64,000 nucleotides of DNA from Sodiomyces alkalinus F11 (taxonomy: Eukaryota > Ascomycota > Sordariomycetes > Glomerellales > Plectosphaerellaceae). Below are positions 43,366-55,136 of the stretch, in pieces. How positions within the stretch are numbered: position 1 is the stretch's first letter; every line of letters begins with the position of its first letter. The stretch lies in assembly GCF_003711515.1 (NCBI RefSeq), contig NW_021167079.1:7000385-7064384 (forward strand), in the 5' to 3' direction. A program made the translations under genes and the position numbers. The notes beneath the pieces were generated by a model, which saw only the letters and a program-made list of their open reading frames with translations, did not search any database and was not told where the DNA came from.

Positions 43366-43738
43366 GGCGAGTACTGTGCGGGGAACGGTCTAGGTATGGT
43401 GATCTACTCGTGTGATGTATTAAAGTTGATCGGAAATATTGATGTTCGTCTATCGCGGCGATAGTAGGATGTTTGCAGGTTGTAGTGTGTAGTGGTCGGT
43501 GTCGAGTCGGAAGGGAATGAGATGCTGGATCGGATTGGCACGAATATTCTCTTGTGTTGTTGGTTCTTCGCGGACGAAGCCCAATCGCCTGGCGACGACG
43601 TCAGCGGCCAAGAAGTGAGGCAGGACACAGCTGCGCCACACCCAAGTCACGTTAGCGTGGCGCGGCATCTGTCGACCTCGGCAGCTTGAGGGTCATAGGT
43701 TCCCATTGCTTGTGATTAGTCAGACGGAGCATAACACA
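43366..43738. other. RVS161 promoter and tRNA upstream region
   Basis: 373 bp with no further gene. The TATTAAAG at about 43419-43426 lies near the RVS161 start on its coding side in reverse orientation. The CACAAG just before the tRNA is the usual position for Pol III initiation. Confidence 0.5.
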
Positions 43739-43810
43739 AGCAACTTGGCGCAGCGGAAGCGCGCCGGGCTCATAACCCGGAGGTCGAACGATCGAAACGT
43801 TCAGTTGCTA
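43739..43810 (+). tRNA. Initiator tRNA-Met (anticodon CAT)
   Basis: A 72-nt cloverleaf. Acceptor AGCAACT pairs with AGTTGCT and the discriminator is A. The anticodon stem CCGGG/CCCGG holds CTCATAA, so the anticodon is CAT. Eukaryotic initiator features are present: an A1-U72 end pair, and a T loop reading ATCGAAA instead of TTCGA, that is, A at positions 54 and 60. It therefore serves translation initiation, not elongation. There is no intron. A run of ten T residues (43816-43825) follows as Pol III terminator. Confidence 0.95.
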
Positions 43811-43815
43811 ACTGC

Positions 43816-43825
43816 TTTTTTTTTT
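43816..43825 (+). terminator. Pol III terminator of initiator tRNA-Met
   Basis: Ten consecutive T residues on the coding strand start six bases past the tRNA. Confidence 0.8.
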
Positions 43826-46800
43826 CTTTTCCCTTTGTTTCCTTTCCCTTTGTCTCTTTCTCTTCCCCTTTCTCTCTTATTACTCTTCTCTGGTGGAATT
43901 CATGCTTTAGAGCTTATACCAGTGATACTTGGTTCACACGCCGGAATTTCTGCTTTGCATCACTTTTACTAAGCTGTTATTGTTGGTAACTTGGTTCCAG
44001 AGACCTTTTTTCTTCTTACTGTTATGGTTCCCGTATCCGTATCCTACCTTATGTGGCTTATGCAACATCTTTCTTTACGTGATAAGACACGATTTAACCG
44101 TCGTTTTGGCCTGGAACCCAGATCCATGGTAGCCATGTAACTGATAGTCGCTCATTCATCATCCTACATACAAGTATTGACAGGTGCCTGTCAGATCCCA
44201 GAAAAAAGAAGAAAAAAAGTTATAGGAGAAGGGGAGGGACTAGCTAGCTGAAAATCTTTCACAAAGAGAAATGGTGTGTGTAAGGCACCCAAGACTGCAT
44301 GGATTCGGTCGAGGCTCTTGGGTCCTGCCCATCTACCACCCATACACTCCAGCGGGCTTATAGGGGATAACTGGAGGACTACGGGGTACTCGGAGTGTCT
44401 GTTGGGTGTCGGGGGGGGGGGGCGGGAGCTCTGGTGATGGGGTGATTAATCCCAGCAAGTCGCGGTGGCTTTCTGTGTGGCGTTGACGCCATAGAGTGAA
44501 ATCTTTGCTCCCCCTTGCTGTTTCTCGTTTGATCAGAAGTCGGTGTTTTCATGTTTGCATTTGTTTGCTCTTCTCCAATTAGGTATACGAAGGAGGTTAC
44601 TTAATGCGGACACTTACCCCCAACATGTTCGGCGGGAAAGCCCAGGCCGGCGTAAGCCCTTGCCCAAGACTGCGGAAGCCACCACCAGCCTGAGCTAACT
44701 GTTCCTCCTAACCTAGTATCAACCCTCCCGTACTCCTACAAACCTCTTCCATCTATCATGGATGCATTCCTTTTGGACAAGGGAGTACGGATAGACCCAC
44801 CCCAGGCACCGCAAGTGCTGCATGTATCACTTTTTCTCTCCTTTTTATTGTATTTTATTTTTTATTTTTCATGCTTTCTGTATTGTAATTGTGTCGTATC
44901 GAGTAGACTTCTGGCACTGGCTTGGCTGTACGAAACGGACTACACGTGTACATTTATACAAAGCCTCCCGTCACCCCACCCGTGGTGCCGGTCGCCGTGT
45001 AGGGTTACATCGCTACCCGTCTTCAGGTGAGTCTTAAATATTGCCAGTCCTATGATCTACGAAGTAGTTATGGTCCACGGATGCCGCTCCCGTCCATGAA
45101 TTCACTTGCACCCACACGTTCAAATGTTCTGCCTCCTTATCAAGCATCGAAGGCCATCTAATTAAACACTGAACGGGCTTGCTGAATACCTTATCCAGAC
45201 TGTTCAGAACATTGCCCTTATCTTGGACACCTCGCTCTGGCCCGCCCTGTGCCGCAGCCACACTCATCAGGTACAAAGCGTCGCCGGCCATGCCAAGCCC
45301 GGGATATTTTCAGGTGGCCCATGTGTAAGGTATCCTGTACATGGTAGGATCAATGGATACCACCCACACCCACCCGTCCGGACGCTTGTCGAACCATACA
45401 TTGTACGTATACACTACCTACATACAACGTACGTTGTATACCTTAGCCGCCTCTATCCACTCCTTGAATACGGTCCGCGCGGGGTCTCCCGTCTCTCCCA
45501 TGTCTCTCCCCCCCACTGGCCGGAAACCTTCTTTCAGGAGCTGCCGTCCGCTCTAGGCTAATTTGCTCCACATTGCGAAGACCGTTTTCCTCTTTCAAGC
45601 ATTTTATGATAATTCCATAACAATACGAAGTACCTACGATGAATGCTAAGAACCTCGATGAATGTTGAAATGGCGGTCGATGTGGTGGTGTAGCTGCGGT
45701 CCTGTTCCTAAGGTAGCCCTGTCTCATCACGTTAAAATGTCGAACCGGGCCGAGATACACGAAGATTTGGTTGTTTTGGAAACGAACAATAAGAAGAAGA
45801 AAAAAGGAAAAAGGAAAAAGGAAAAGAAGGCAGTCGACCCTCCTTCGCCTCGTTTTCCTTTTTTTCGGCCTGTTCCTTGGACCCTTGTCACTAAGTCTAC
45901 CGCCGAGACCGCCATGGATCTCGGCATCAAGGCACGCCCGGCACCAGAGAAATGTCCGCTGGCAACGGGCCAATGGCAGGCGGGGAGAAGGCACTGATTA
46001 CCAAGTACTTGGTACTTTGTGCCTAATGAAGACGGCTGACTAGCAACTTTTGACCGCACCAGCGCAGGTCTCCATCTCGGTTCTCCCCCGGAGGCCCCAT
46101 TTCCACCACAGGCTGAGAGATAGGGATACTCAGGACCTTAGACACAATCCTGTCTTCTGTGCTGATGAATTTAGGTATTGATGAGAATTCAGGGAAGGGT
46201 GACCGTATCCCTGACACCTGACGATGTTACAACTTACAACTTACCAGACAGACTTCAAGCCAGACCAGACATGCATTGCGGTCCTTGTCTTGGTCAAGTA
46301 AAGAGTGGTAAGGTAGGCAAGATGACTCGGCCATCAACAGCTGGCTTTTCACCTCATGTTTCTTATCTGGTTCAACCCGACACAAACAGCACAGAGTGAA
46401 GTACGAGGCAACGGCGTTCCCCTTTGATCTATCCCAGTAGTCCGTTGCGATCAAACGAAGCACAACACACACCCTACCGACGCTTGATAAATAGGTTCAT
46501 CATCCAAGAACCATGATCCATGTGCAAGACCCTTGCCCCGGCTCCGGCCGGATCAGCGGTCCCGAGGCCAAGGCTCAGTAGTTGAGTTTGTGTTTCGTTC
46601 TTTGCTAATTACTTCGTAGGTCTATACCAGGCGTCGCAGGCGCATGCATTCTGCACACGTATGGGTCCATCACGTTGAACTTGGAGTGGTCCCCGACCCC
46701 CGACTGTTGGACCTTGGTGCCTGGGCTCCCTGGCTTCGTTCCAACCCCCCAAAATCTCAGCTCGCTGCTTTTTTTTTTTTTTTTTGTTAACCCCCCCCCC

Positions 46801-47857
46801 CCCCCACCCCCACCCCTTTAACAACCCCTACTCCTAACACAAAGGGCACATGGCCTGGCTCCCACACCGCAACAGCAGCTCATAAGGTTCCTACCTACTT
46901 GATGAGGAAGACTGGCTGGCTCTAATCACCCTTGCCCTTCCTGAATTGGCCCGACCTATCTACATTCGGTATGGATTTCATGCTCGCTACGTGGCAACGG
47001 TATCTTCATGTTCGGACCCAGAGGCAGCAAGTAAGTTGCTTAGCCAGGCAACATGGCCCACCTGCGCAGTAGTATGCATCTCCTGCAGCGGTATATCAGC
47101 TCGCCAAGCCAGTCCAAGCCAAGCCAATTTTCCCAAAGAAGGCATATATCGATGGATTGCAGATGGTCGAGCGGCCTCTCCTCCACCACCACACCACATG
47201 GTTCCACACCACATATCTCTCGTTATCTCGCTTTTACATTCACGTTCACGTCCATATTCACGTTCACACCACCATCTTGATCCCATCCTTGTGTCCAGTC
47301 AGAAGCCGCAACCAGCTTGGCTTCCATGCAAGTCCCTCACCGGTGACTGGTCGCCCCAGTGGCCTGGTCGGCGGACGCAATGGGAGAATAGGAAAGACCG
47401 AGCTGACGCTGGACCGTTCTGGCCGTATTCGCTTCGAAGCCCCTGTATTAGAGAAGGACGGCTGTCACTGAGAGACAATGTAATAAACATGAGAGAGCGG
47501 GCTCTGTTCCGCGGCAAGATCCGATAGCATTTCCCATAATCCATCGAACCCATCCCCATCAGCCCTGACGCCTACCTACCTGCAGCGTTGCTCTTCCAAT
47601 GCTACCATCAAGAAGCAAAAAGTCTTCCCAGCCATGTCCCTCCCCTAGTCGCGTCATGCAGTCAGTCCCCTTTTCTCCTTCTCTTATATACTGCCCCCCT
47701 TCCGTTCACCATCTTTCTATGGCATCATGTTCTTTGTCTCCACGCGACTACCTGTGCTTCCTCTCGGCCGGTGAATTCGACTCGGTGACCCGGCGGACAC
47801 CCGTTCTCTACAACTTGACTTGACGGTTCGGCAACTTCGGCTGTCAGAGGCCCCAAC
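43826..47857. other. 4-kb gene-poor region
   Basis: I find no supported gene. The region has several long homopolymer tracts (G12 near 44409-44420, T and C runs at 46771-46805) and many TACCT/GTAC words. It also contains a perfect 18-bp palindrome at 45422-45439. The longest ATG-started frame, 45034-45291 minus (85 residues), has no recognisable motif and overlaps an equally open antisense frame. The last 250 bases are the leader of the GT2 gene. Confidence 0.5.
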
Positions 47858-50800
47858 ATGAAGGCCTTCAAGCGGTATTTCACTCCCGACAAGCCCGATA
47901 CAGAAACACCGCAGTCGGCATCGGGAAAGCGGCGCGAACAACCCGGATCCCCGTCCGACACCTCTCCCTCGCGGGCCGATAAAAGGGGAAGCTCCGGCGT
48001 CTCCGCCGTCATCGCATCGTCATCGTCGTCGCGACTCGGCGAGAAACATGACCTCGAAGGTCTCAGAGCCGACGTGGTCGTCCACAGTCTGTGGCAAGAC
48101 CAGTTGCGGAGGATGTATGCTTCGGCCTACCACACCTGGGAGGGCGCCGTGCTGAAGAAGGCCCGGAACGAATGGGTCTGCGCCCCTCCTGAGCTGAGGC
48201 AGTACCCAGGCGGCTTTTACGATATGGTGTGTCAACTGAACGTTCGCGTATGTGGCATGTTTTCCCTATTTATTTCCCGTAACCCCCCCCCCCTTTTTTT
48301 TTTTTTGGGTCCTACCTCGGGCCCCCCTTTTCACGATGTGCTCACCCAAAAACACTTCTAGTGCGCCATCACCCTCAGCACGCCCGTCATCCACTCAGTC
48401 ATCACTGCGGTGGGCAAGTTGGGAAACCCCCCCTACGTCCCAATCTCCGGAAACTTGAAATTGCAAGTGTTGCCGCGAATGTCGGATCTGCCTCGGTGTC
48501 ACAAGCATCACTTCGCCGCCTTCATCCTCGACCCGCCTCTGATGGTGATCTGGGATGACGAAGCAGACAAGGTTCTCGCGCGGGCGGAGAGCCTTGAGAA
48601 GACCCTCATCCGGCACATCTGGAACGAGGAAGACATGGAAGAGCAGGCGGACGAGGAGGAGAAGCAAACCAGTCCCCATGTCCAGGTCGAAGAGGTTGAC
48701 CCGTCGGATCCGGAAAAGGGGCAGCCGGTCGACCCCAGACCTATCCGGCTGATCAGTCCCCTCATGGTCGGGATAACACTAGCCCTTTCATTCACCTGTC
48801 TTGGTCTCGGGTGGAGGCATCTCTCGATGCAGAGCTCAGTCGACGGAAATTATGTACGGATGGCCTTGATCGCCGTGTCACCGTTTACCTTTTTTGTCAG
48901 CCTGGTAAGGGATCCCTCTCGCCCCTCGTCACGATCGGGAAGAACTAAGGCATTGATCTGACCTGCACTCGTCCGGCAGTTCTTCTTCCAAATCATCGTC
49001 TGCGACATCTTCCAGATCGCAGGGCCCATCTCGAACATCCTGTCCAACTCGCGAAACTACTCCGGCAAGCCCCCGCAGCGGCTCAAGCGAGAGATGCAAG
49101 CACGCCCCCACGTGACGATCCAGATGCCGGTCTACAAGGAAGGTCTCGGCCCCGTCATCCGCCCGACGGTCCTCTCCCTCAAAGCCGCCATGTCGACCTA
49201 CGAGATGCAAGGGGGGACGGCGAACATCTTCGTCAACGACGACGGCATGCAGCTCCTGCCCGACCACGAGGCGCAGGCCCGGCGCGACTTCTACGAGGAG
49301 CACAACATCGGCTGGGTCGCGCGGCCGCCGCACAACCCCAAGCCCGAGGACGGCGAGCGGCCGTTCCTGCGGCGCGGGCGCTTCAAGAAGGCGTCGAACA
49401 TGAACTACGGGCTCATGGTCAGCAACCGGATCGAAGAGAAATTGAGCCAGGTGGTGCGCGGGGCTGGGTGGGACCAGGAGGCCGAGGATAAGGCGTACGC
49501 GGAGGCGCTGGCCACGGTGCTTGAGGAGGATGAGGGCCGGACGTGGGCGGAGGGGAATATTCGCATGGGTGATTATATCCTGCTCATTGACTCGGATACG
49601 AGAGTGCCGGAGGATTGTCTCCTCGATGCCGTCAGTGAGATGGAGCAGTCCCCGGAGATTGCCATCCTGCAGTACACGTCGGGGGTGATGAACGTGACGG
49701 ATTCGTTCTTTGAGAAAGCGTGAGGACTTTCCTGACCCCCCCCCCCCCCCCTTTTTTTTTTAAGAAAAAAAAAGAAAAAGAAAAAAAAAAAACCAAAGGC
49801 CGAGGCTAACATGCGATCATCATCAGCGTCACCTGGTTCACCAACCTAATCTACACATCCATCAAGTTCGCCGTGGCAAACGGCGACATCCCCCCCTTCG
49901 TAGGCCACAACGCCGTCCTCCGCTGGGCGGCCCTGCAAGACGCGGCGGCCTACATGGACGAGGAAGACGGCTACGAGAAGTTCTGGTCCGAGTCGCACGT
50001 CTCGGAGGACTTCGACATGGCGCTGCGCCTGCAGACGTCCGGGTACGCGCTGCGCTTCGGCGCCTACTCGGGCGACGGGTTCAAGGAGGGCGTCTCGCTC
50101 ACGGTGTACGACGAGCTGGCGCGGTGGGAGAAGTACGCGTACGGGGTCAACGAGCTGCTTTTCCACCCGTTCCGCCTGTGGGTGGTCCGGGGGCCGTTCA
50201 CGCCGCTTTTCCGACGGTTCCTCTCCTCGAACATTCACATGTTCCGGAAGCTGACCATTCTGGCCTATATTGGGACGTACTACGCCATTGGCATTTCGTG
50301 GATGCTCACGCTGATGAATTACTTCTTGACGGGGTGGATGTTTGGTCTCTACGACCAGTACTACCTCGATTCGTTTGCGATTTACGTTTCTATTGTCGTG
50401 GTTTTCCCCCTGGCTGGCAACGTCGCCTTGGCCGTGCTGCGGTACAGGTTGGGAGAGCAGGGCTTTATCAGCGCCAGTGAGTTATTTCCCCTGCATCCCC
50501 CCCCCCCCTTCCCAACATGGAGGGTCTTTCCTAACAAAACCAGTCTGGAACAATTTCAAATGGGTCCCTCTCTTCTCCATCTTCCTAGGCGGCCTCTCCC
50601 TGCACGTCTCCAAAGCGCTCCTCTGCCACTTCTTCGAAATCAACATCCAATGGGGCGCCACGTCCAAGGAAGTCGAGAGCTGCAACTTCATGCAGGAGAT
50701 CCCCAAGATCTTCCGCAGCTTCTGGGGCACGTTCCTCTTCTGCTTCGCCATGACCGGGCTCATGGTCTGCGGCGTCTTCTTCTTCCCCCGGGAGTGGCGC

Positions 50801-50902
50801 ATCAGCACGTTCGCGTCGATTTATCCCCTGGCGTGGCTGACGGGATGCCACTTTGCGTTGCCTGTCCTTCTGAATCCGGCGTTGATGAAGTTTACCTTTT
50901 GA
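47858..50902 (+). CDS. Family 2 glycosyltransferase, membrane-bound (fungal GT2, hyphal-growth type)
   Basis: Five exons, join(47858..48247, 48362..48904, 48980..49719, 49827..50476, 50544..50902), give 893 residues. Introns are 114, 75, 107 and 67 bp, all GT-AG; introns 1 and 3 contain C/T or C/T/A homopolymer runs. The cytosolic N terminus is Ser-rich. Two transmembrane helices (about 258-310) precede the processive GT-A domain: VTIQMPVYKE, FVNDDGMQLL, IDSDTRVPED (DxD, about 513), FVGHNAVLRW, SEDFDMALRLQ (about 617) and DELARW in the place of the QxxRW motif. Four or more C-terminal helices follow. The architecture resembles cellulose/chitin/hyaluronan synthases but is the separate fungal group to which Zymoseptoria and Fusarium GT2 belong, needed for hyphal extension on solid surfaces. 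The product polysaccharide is unknown. Confidence 0.92.
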
Positions 50903-51649
50903 TTTGGGCTGCTTTTGTAGCGGGAGTTGGAGGGGTGCGGCGCATCGACTTGTGCGTGTGATGTAGGAAGTGTTAATGGACGCGACGCATATATATACTC
51001 TACATAATATAAGAAACTGGTCTGGTAGATAGAACTAATGTGCGAATCCCCCTGGATATTTGAGGTGTAAGTGCAACTCAGACAAGGGGTGGTGAAGCCG
51101 CAAGACTCGGAGAAATCAAATGTCCAACAACTGGCGATGGCTTCAAGTATCCGTATTGAACAATTAGACAGGAAAATAAATGAAAAATTAACAAAGCAGT
51201 CTCGGGGCCCCTTGCACAGCCTGATTGTGTAGAGAATTAGACATTAAATAGTCGCAGATGGCAGCGCAGCCGGTTCAAGCGATAGGATGGTGCAACCTGA
51301 TGAAAAGAAGAATAAATAAATAAACGGGAGATATAAATCGTGCTTCCTCTTGAAGGTCGCACCGGTCGTTGGAAAAGGGGCTGAAGTTCTGGGTGACACG
51401 GCGGTGCAGCTAATAAAACGCCGAGCTATGTCGATAATAAAATAATAAAACCCCAATTTATCCGACCGCGATCTTCAATTTATTTTAAGATTTATTTTAA
51501 ATTTTATATCCACCTCGTCCTAAGGTACATACATTTATGTACCCAACACAACCTCCATCTCATCTCACAACTCTAAGGTAGATTGACTACCTCCAACTTT
51601 TCCCTCGTCGTCTCTAACCTAACCCCCAAACTCCAAAACCAAAGCTCTA
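50903..51649. other. Intergenic region
   Basis: 747 bp between two plus-strand genes, AT-rich from 51380 to 51520 (TTTAAAATTT-type). It is the 3' UTR of GT2 and the promoter of PTH. No gene seen. Confidence 0.6.
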
Positions 51650-52330
51650 ATGACCCACCCCCGTATCGTCCTCATCAGCCTCGGTAATCCGGCGCCCTAC
51701 CTCAACACCCTCCACTCCGCCGGCCACCACGCCCTCACAGCCCTCCGACCCCTCCTCGGCCCATCCCAACCTGCCTTCACATCCGAACGCCATGCCTCCA
51801 AATCAGTCCTCGCATCCATAGGGCCCCAGTATGCGCTCCTACAATCCCCTTCCCTCATGAACATCTCAGGCCGCTGGGTATCACGCGCCTACCGCGATCT
51901 CAACTCCCGCTACACGCCAGACTCGGGTTCTCGTGCTCCCACCGACGTCGCATCGCCTCCGCCATCGTCACCGTCACCGCCATCGTCACCGCCGCCGCCG
52001 CCGCTAAGCCTCCTCCTCATCCACGACGACCTAGAAGAAGACCTCGGCGTCGTGAAGCTGCGCAAATGGACCAGCAGCCACCGCGGCCACAACGGCGTCA
52101 AGAGCGTCAACGCGTCGTTGCGCCCCGCCGACTTCCCCGGCGCGCGCTGGGCCAGGGTGAGCGTCGGCATCGGACGCCCCGCCGCCCGCGAAAAGGCCCA
52201 TGTCTCGGACTACGTCCTGCGCGAGATGACGCCGTTCCAGAAGAGCACGCTGCGGGAGAAGGCGGGCGAGCGTGTCTTGCGCTGCTTGCGGGAATGGGAG
52301 GATGGGCTTGGTCGGGTGGGGATGCCTTGA
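51650..52330 (+). CDS. PTH1: Peptidyl-tRNA hydrolase, bacterial-type (Pth1)
   Basis: A single-exon protein of 226 residues. Family signatures in order: SLGNPAPYLNTLHSAGHHAL with the catalytic His (residue 22), SLMNISGRWV (substrate-binding Asn71), LLIHDDLEEDLG (Asp126), and SSHRGHNGVKSV (His147/Asn148), then RVSVGIGRP and VSDYVL. It releases peptides from prematurely dropped peptidyl-tRNA, in fungi usually in mitochondria or the cytosol; no clear presequence is visible. A Pro/Ser-rich insert (about 100-119), encoded by short CCATCGTCAC-type repeats, lies before the HDD strand and is absent from bacterial enzymes. It is convergent with ELP3. The 194-bp spacer holds a run of 24 G (52356-52379). 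Confidence 0.9.
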   Translation: MTHPRIVLISLGNPAPYLNTLHSAGHHALTALRPLLGPSQPAFTSERHASKSVLASIGPQYALLQSPSLMNISGRWVSRAYRDLNSRYTPDSGSRAPTDVASPPPSSPSPPSSPPPPPLSLLLIHDDLEEDLGVVKLRKWTSSHRGHNGVKSVNASLRPADFPGARWARVSVGIGRPAAREKAHVSDYVLREMTPFQKSTLREKAGERVLRCLREWEDGLGRVGMP

Positions 52331-52524
52331 CCTCCCTCGTGCACTTTCTCCATTTGGGGGGGGGGGGGGGGGGGGGGGGAAGTCGACGAAAAACGAGTGA
52401 GGTTGGCTATTGACTCGGACATTTCACCGGAAACTCAACCGCATGCCTCATCTATAGATGTACAATACCTACCTTCGCCGGCATTGCTTTTTATTCTCAT
52501 TTTCTCTCACCCCTTCTCTCTCGG

Positions 52525-54366
52525 CTAGCTTCCCTTCCCGCCCTCTTTACTCCTCCCATCCAACCATTTACTCATGTACGGTCCGTCCAGCCAATACCCG
52601 AGCTTGGCGTAATAACTCCTCACACCAACCCCCGAAATGACGCTGATCTTATCACTACCGTGCTCGTCCCTCGCTATCCTCTCCGCCTCCTCCATCAACA
52701 GCGTCCCGAAACCCTGGTGCTGGAACTTCTTGGGGTCGCGCGCGTGCACCGGGACCGCCGTGCCGTAGACGTGCAGCTCGCGCACGAGACTCGTCGGCTG
52801 GCCCGCCAGCTCCTCGCGGAACGTGTACTTCTCGGTACACTTGCGCAGCCGCAGCAGCGCGACGAGGATGTCCTGCTTCGGGTCCTCGTACGCCAGGAAC
52901 GTCTCCCACCCGCCGTTGGCGGCGTAGTCGCGCCGGATGAGCTCGATCTGGTTGGGCCGTATCTTGTGCTTCACCTCGTTGACGCCCACCTCGCGCGTCC
53001 GCACGTCGCGGCACGTCGTGCCAAAGTCCTTCATCCGCGCCAGCGCCAGCTCGCGCAGGTTGCCGTTCTCCACGCCCGACGTCACCAGCGGCATGGGGAT
53101 GTCGCGCTGCACGCGGTAGATGCGCGTCCACGGCGGGATGAGCGCCAGGATCCTGGCGATGAGGTCGACCAGCCCGTTCGGCGTGTAGTTCTGGTACCGC
53201 CCCGTGCGCCACAGCTCGTAGAGGCCCGTGCCGCGGATCACGAGGGTCGGGTAGATCTTGAGGCCGTCGGTCCGGAAGGCCGGGTTCTCGAAATACTCCT
53301 GGAACTGGTACATGTCCCGCTCCATGCCCACGTTGGGGAGGTCCGGCATCATGTGGCTGACCACCTTGTAGCCGGCGTCTTTCGCGAGGCAGAACGTCTC
53401 TGCGACGGCCGCCACCGTGTGTCCTCGGTTCGTATCCCGCGCCACGTCCTCATACAGCGACTGCACGCCGATTTCCAACCTCGTACAACCGTACCGTAGC
53501 ATGTCGGATAGATGCGGCTGCAGGCAGTAGTCGGGCCTGGTTTCGATGGTGATGCCGACGCACTTGACGTTACTCATTTCGCCCGCCTCCACCGCCTCGT
53601 CCACGTTGGATGTCTGGTAGCCGCTGAGCGCGTTGTGCAGCTGAGCGATGAAATCCTCCCGATACGACTCGGACAATGACATGAACGTGCCGCCCATGAT
53701 GATGTATTCCACTTTATCGACCGAGTGGCCGAGCGACTTGAGTTGGTCGACACGCCCACGTGCCTGTTCGAAGGGATCGTATCGCGCCCGGATGGCCCGC
53801 ATCGATGTCGGTTCATAGCCGGTGTACGACTGCGTGCTGTATTCAAAGTCCGAATCTGGACCGCCCGGGCAGTAGACGCAGATGTTGCCTGTGTAGGCGA
53901 TGTGCGGACACCGATGGGGCTTACACATTACCGCCACCACAGCGATGCCTGATGATGTCCCTGTAACTTTGTCAGTACATGGCAGCACATCTTGCAGCTA
54001 CGCCATCATCCATGAACCAGAAGTCGTTGGGGGGAGGAACATACTTATGGGCTTAGCAATAAGCTTTGGAAGAATGTATTTCTTGTAGTGCTCGGGGATG
54101 GCGGCGATAATCGCGGTCAAAGACGGGATGTTGGCGAGTTTGTGTTTCTTCGAAAGTCTATTCCTCAGGCCATTGAGATTGATATTCCGCGGGGGATTCT
54201 TGGGGTCTTTGGACGCTTCATGGTCTTCGATGAGGGCGTTGGCGACATCGGCGCAGCAGCGAAGGAACCGTTCGTTCTCGGGGGGTAGATTTTCCTTCTT
54301 TGGCTTGGTCCGACGGCTTGTCGTGACTGTCGCCGTTGCCGTTGCCGTTGTCGTCGCCGTCGCCAT
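52525..54366 (-). CDS. ELP3: Elongator catalytic subunit Elp3 (radical SAM + GNAT)
   Basis: Two exons, complement(52525..53960, 54045..54366), give 585 residues. The 84-bp intron (GTATGT...TTACAG) interrupts just before [12 protein letters not shown]. Elp3 modifies wobble uridines of cytosolic tRNAs (cm5U formation) within the six-subunit Elongator. The radical-SAM cluster cysteines are Cys125, Cys135 and Cys138 (RCPHI...NICVYCPGG), spaced as in yeast Cys108/118/121. Further blocks are [44 protein letters not shown] and [15 protein letters not shown]. The C-terminal GNAT part has [19 protein letters not shown] and [16 protein letters not shown]. The N terminus is Thr/Ala-rich with a basic stretch that binds tRNA. 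The C-terminal end ([10 protein letters not shown]) is slightly longer than in yeast. It is divergent from the succinyl-CoA ligase gene. Confidence 0.96.
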
Positions 54367-55136
54367 CGTGGCGAGGGTAATGGAATGGATAGGACAATAG
54401 AATCTTCGTCGGGTCGGCCTCGTAATCCGATGCTCCCAGTATCGTTGTGACGATTGGACCGAAGGTGTGCGAGGATGTGTCTATGCGATGGTGGTTCTAT
54501 TGTCGAGAATACGGTTCAAAGTGGCGGTGATTCTGTTCGAAGACTTTACGGATATAGAAAATTTTGGGCGTAGCTTTTCTCTGTCCAGTCGCTGAGTGTC
54601 GAGTGTGAGTGCGTCGATCAAATGTCAGTCAGTCGATAAAATCCATTGTGGGGAAGCAGCGGGCATTTGGCAACGCAACTGGGACGTGGGGTAATTACCT
54701 AATACAGATCGACTACATCCATTGATTACTAATAAGCCATCACCGAACCCACGTGCCGTTGCTATCCGACCTACAACGTAACAATGAATGACAGTCGGGT
54801 CCAGACGGAATATCATACTTCCGTCACATGCCACGAATTTTCCCGACATTTTTGCTTCCCCCCTTCGAGGTCTGGAGATTTGGAGGATCCCGGCCGAGCT
54901 AGCACCGTGTTGGTTATAGCAGAAGCTCAAGTTTTCGCCAGTTTCATCTTCGAGTTTGCTTGGCTTATATGGTTTTGTGACGCCTACGAAGTACTTGGAC
55001 GAGATAAGCTGGAGATATCATCTTTGTTCTCCCTTTTTTTTCCCCTGCTCCCGAAACGTCAACGCCATTGTCAGCGCTGCGATTGTGCCGCGCTTTTGAT
55101 ATCTCCTTTTCGTCCTCCATATATCCCTTCGTCATA
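54367..55136. other. Divergent promoter region ELP3 / succinyl-CoA ligase
   Basis: 770 bp between opposing start codons. No further gene is supported; the frames here have no motif. Confidence 0.6.

Noticed and set aside
45034..45291. 85-codon ATG-started minus-strand frame
   Set aside because: No recognisable motif, no neighbours, and the opposite strand is equally open; it could be real, but nothing supports it.
47858..50902. Chitin synthase or cellulose synthase as the name for the GT2 gene
   Set aside because: The chitin synthase signatures (EDRYL, QRRRW) are absent; ELARW and the helix layout fit the separate fungal GT2 group.
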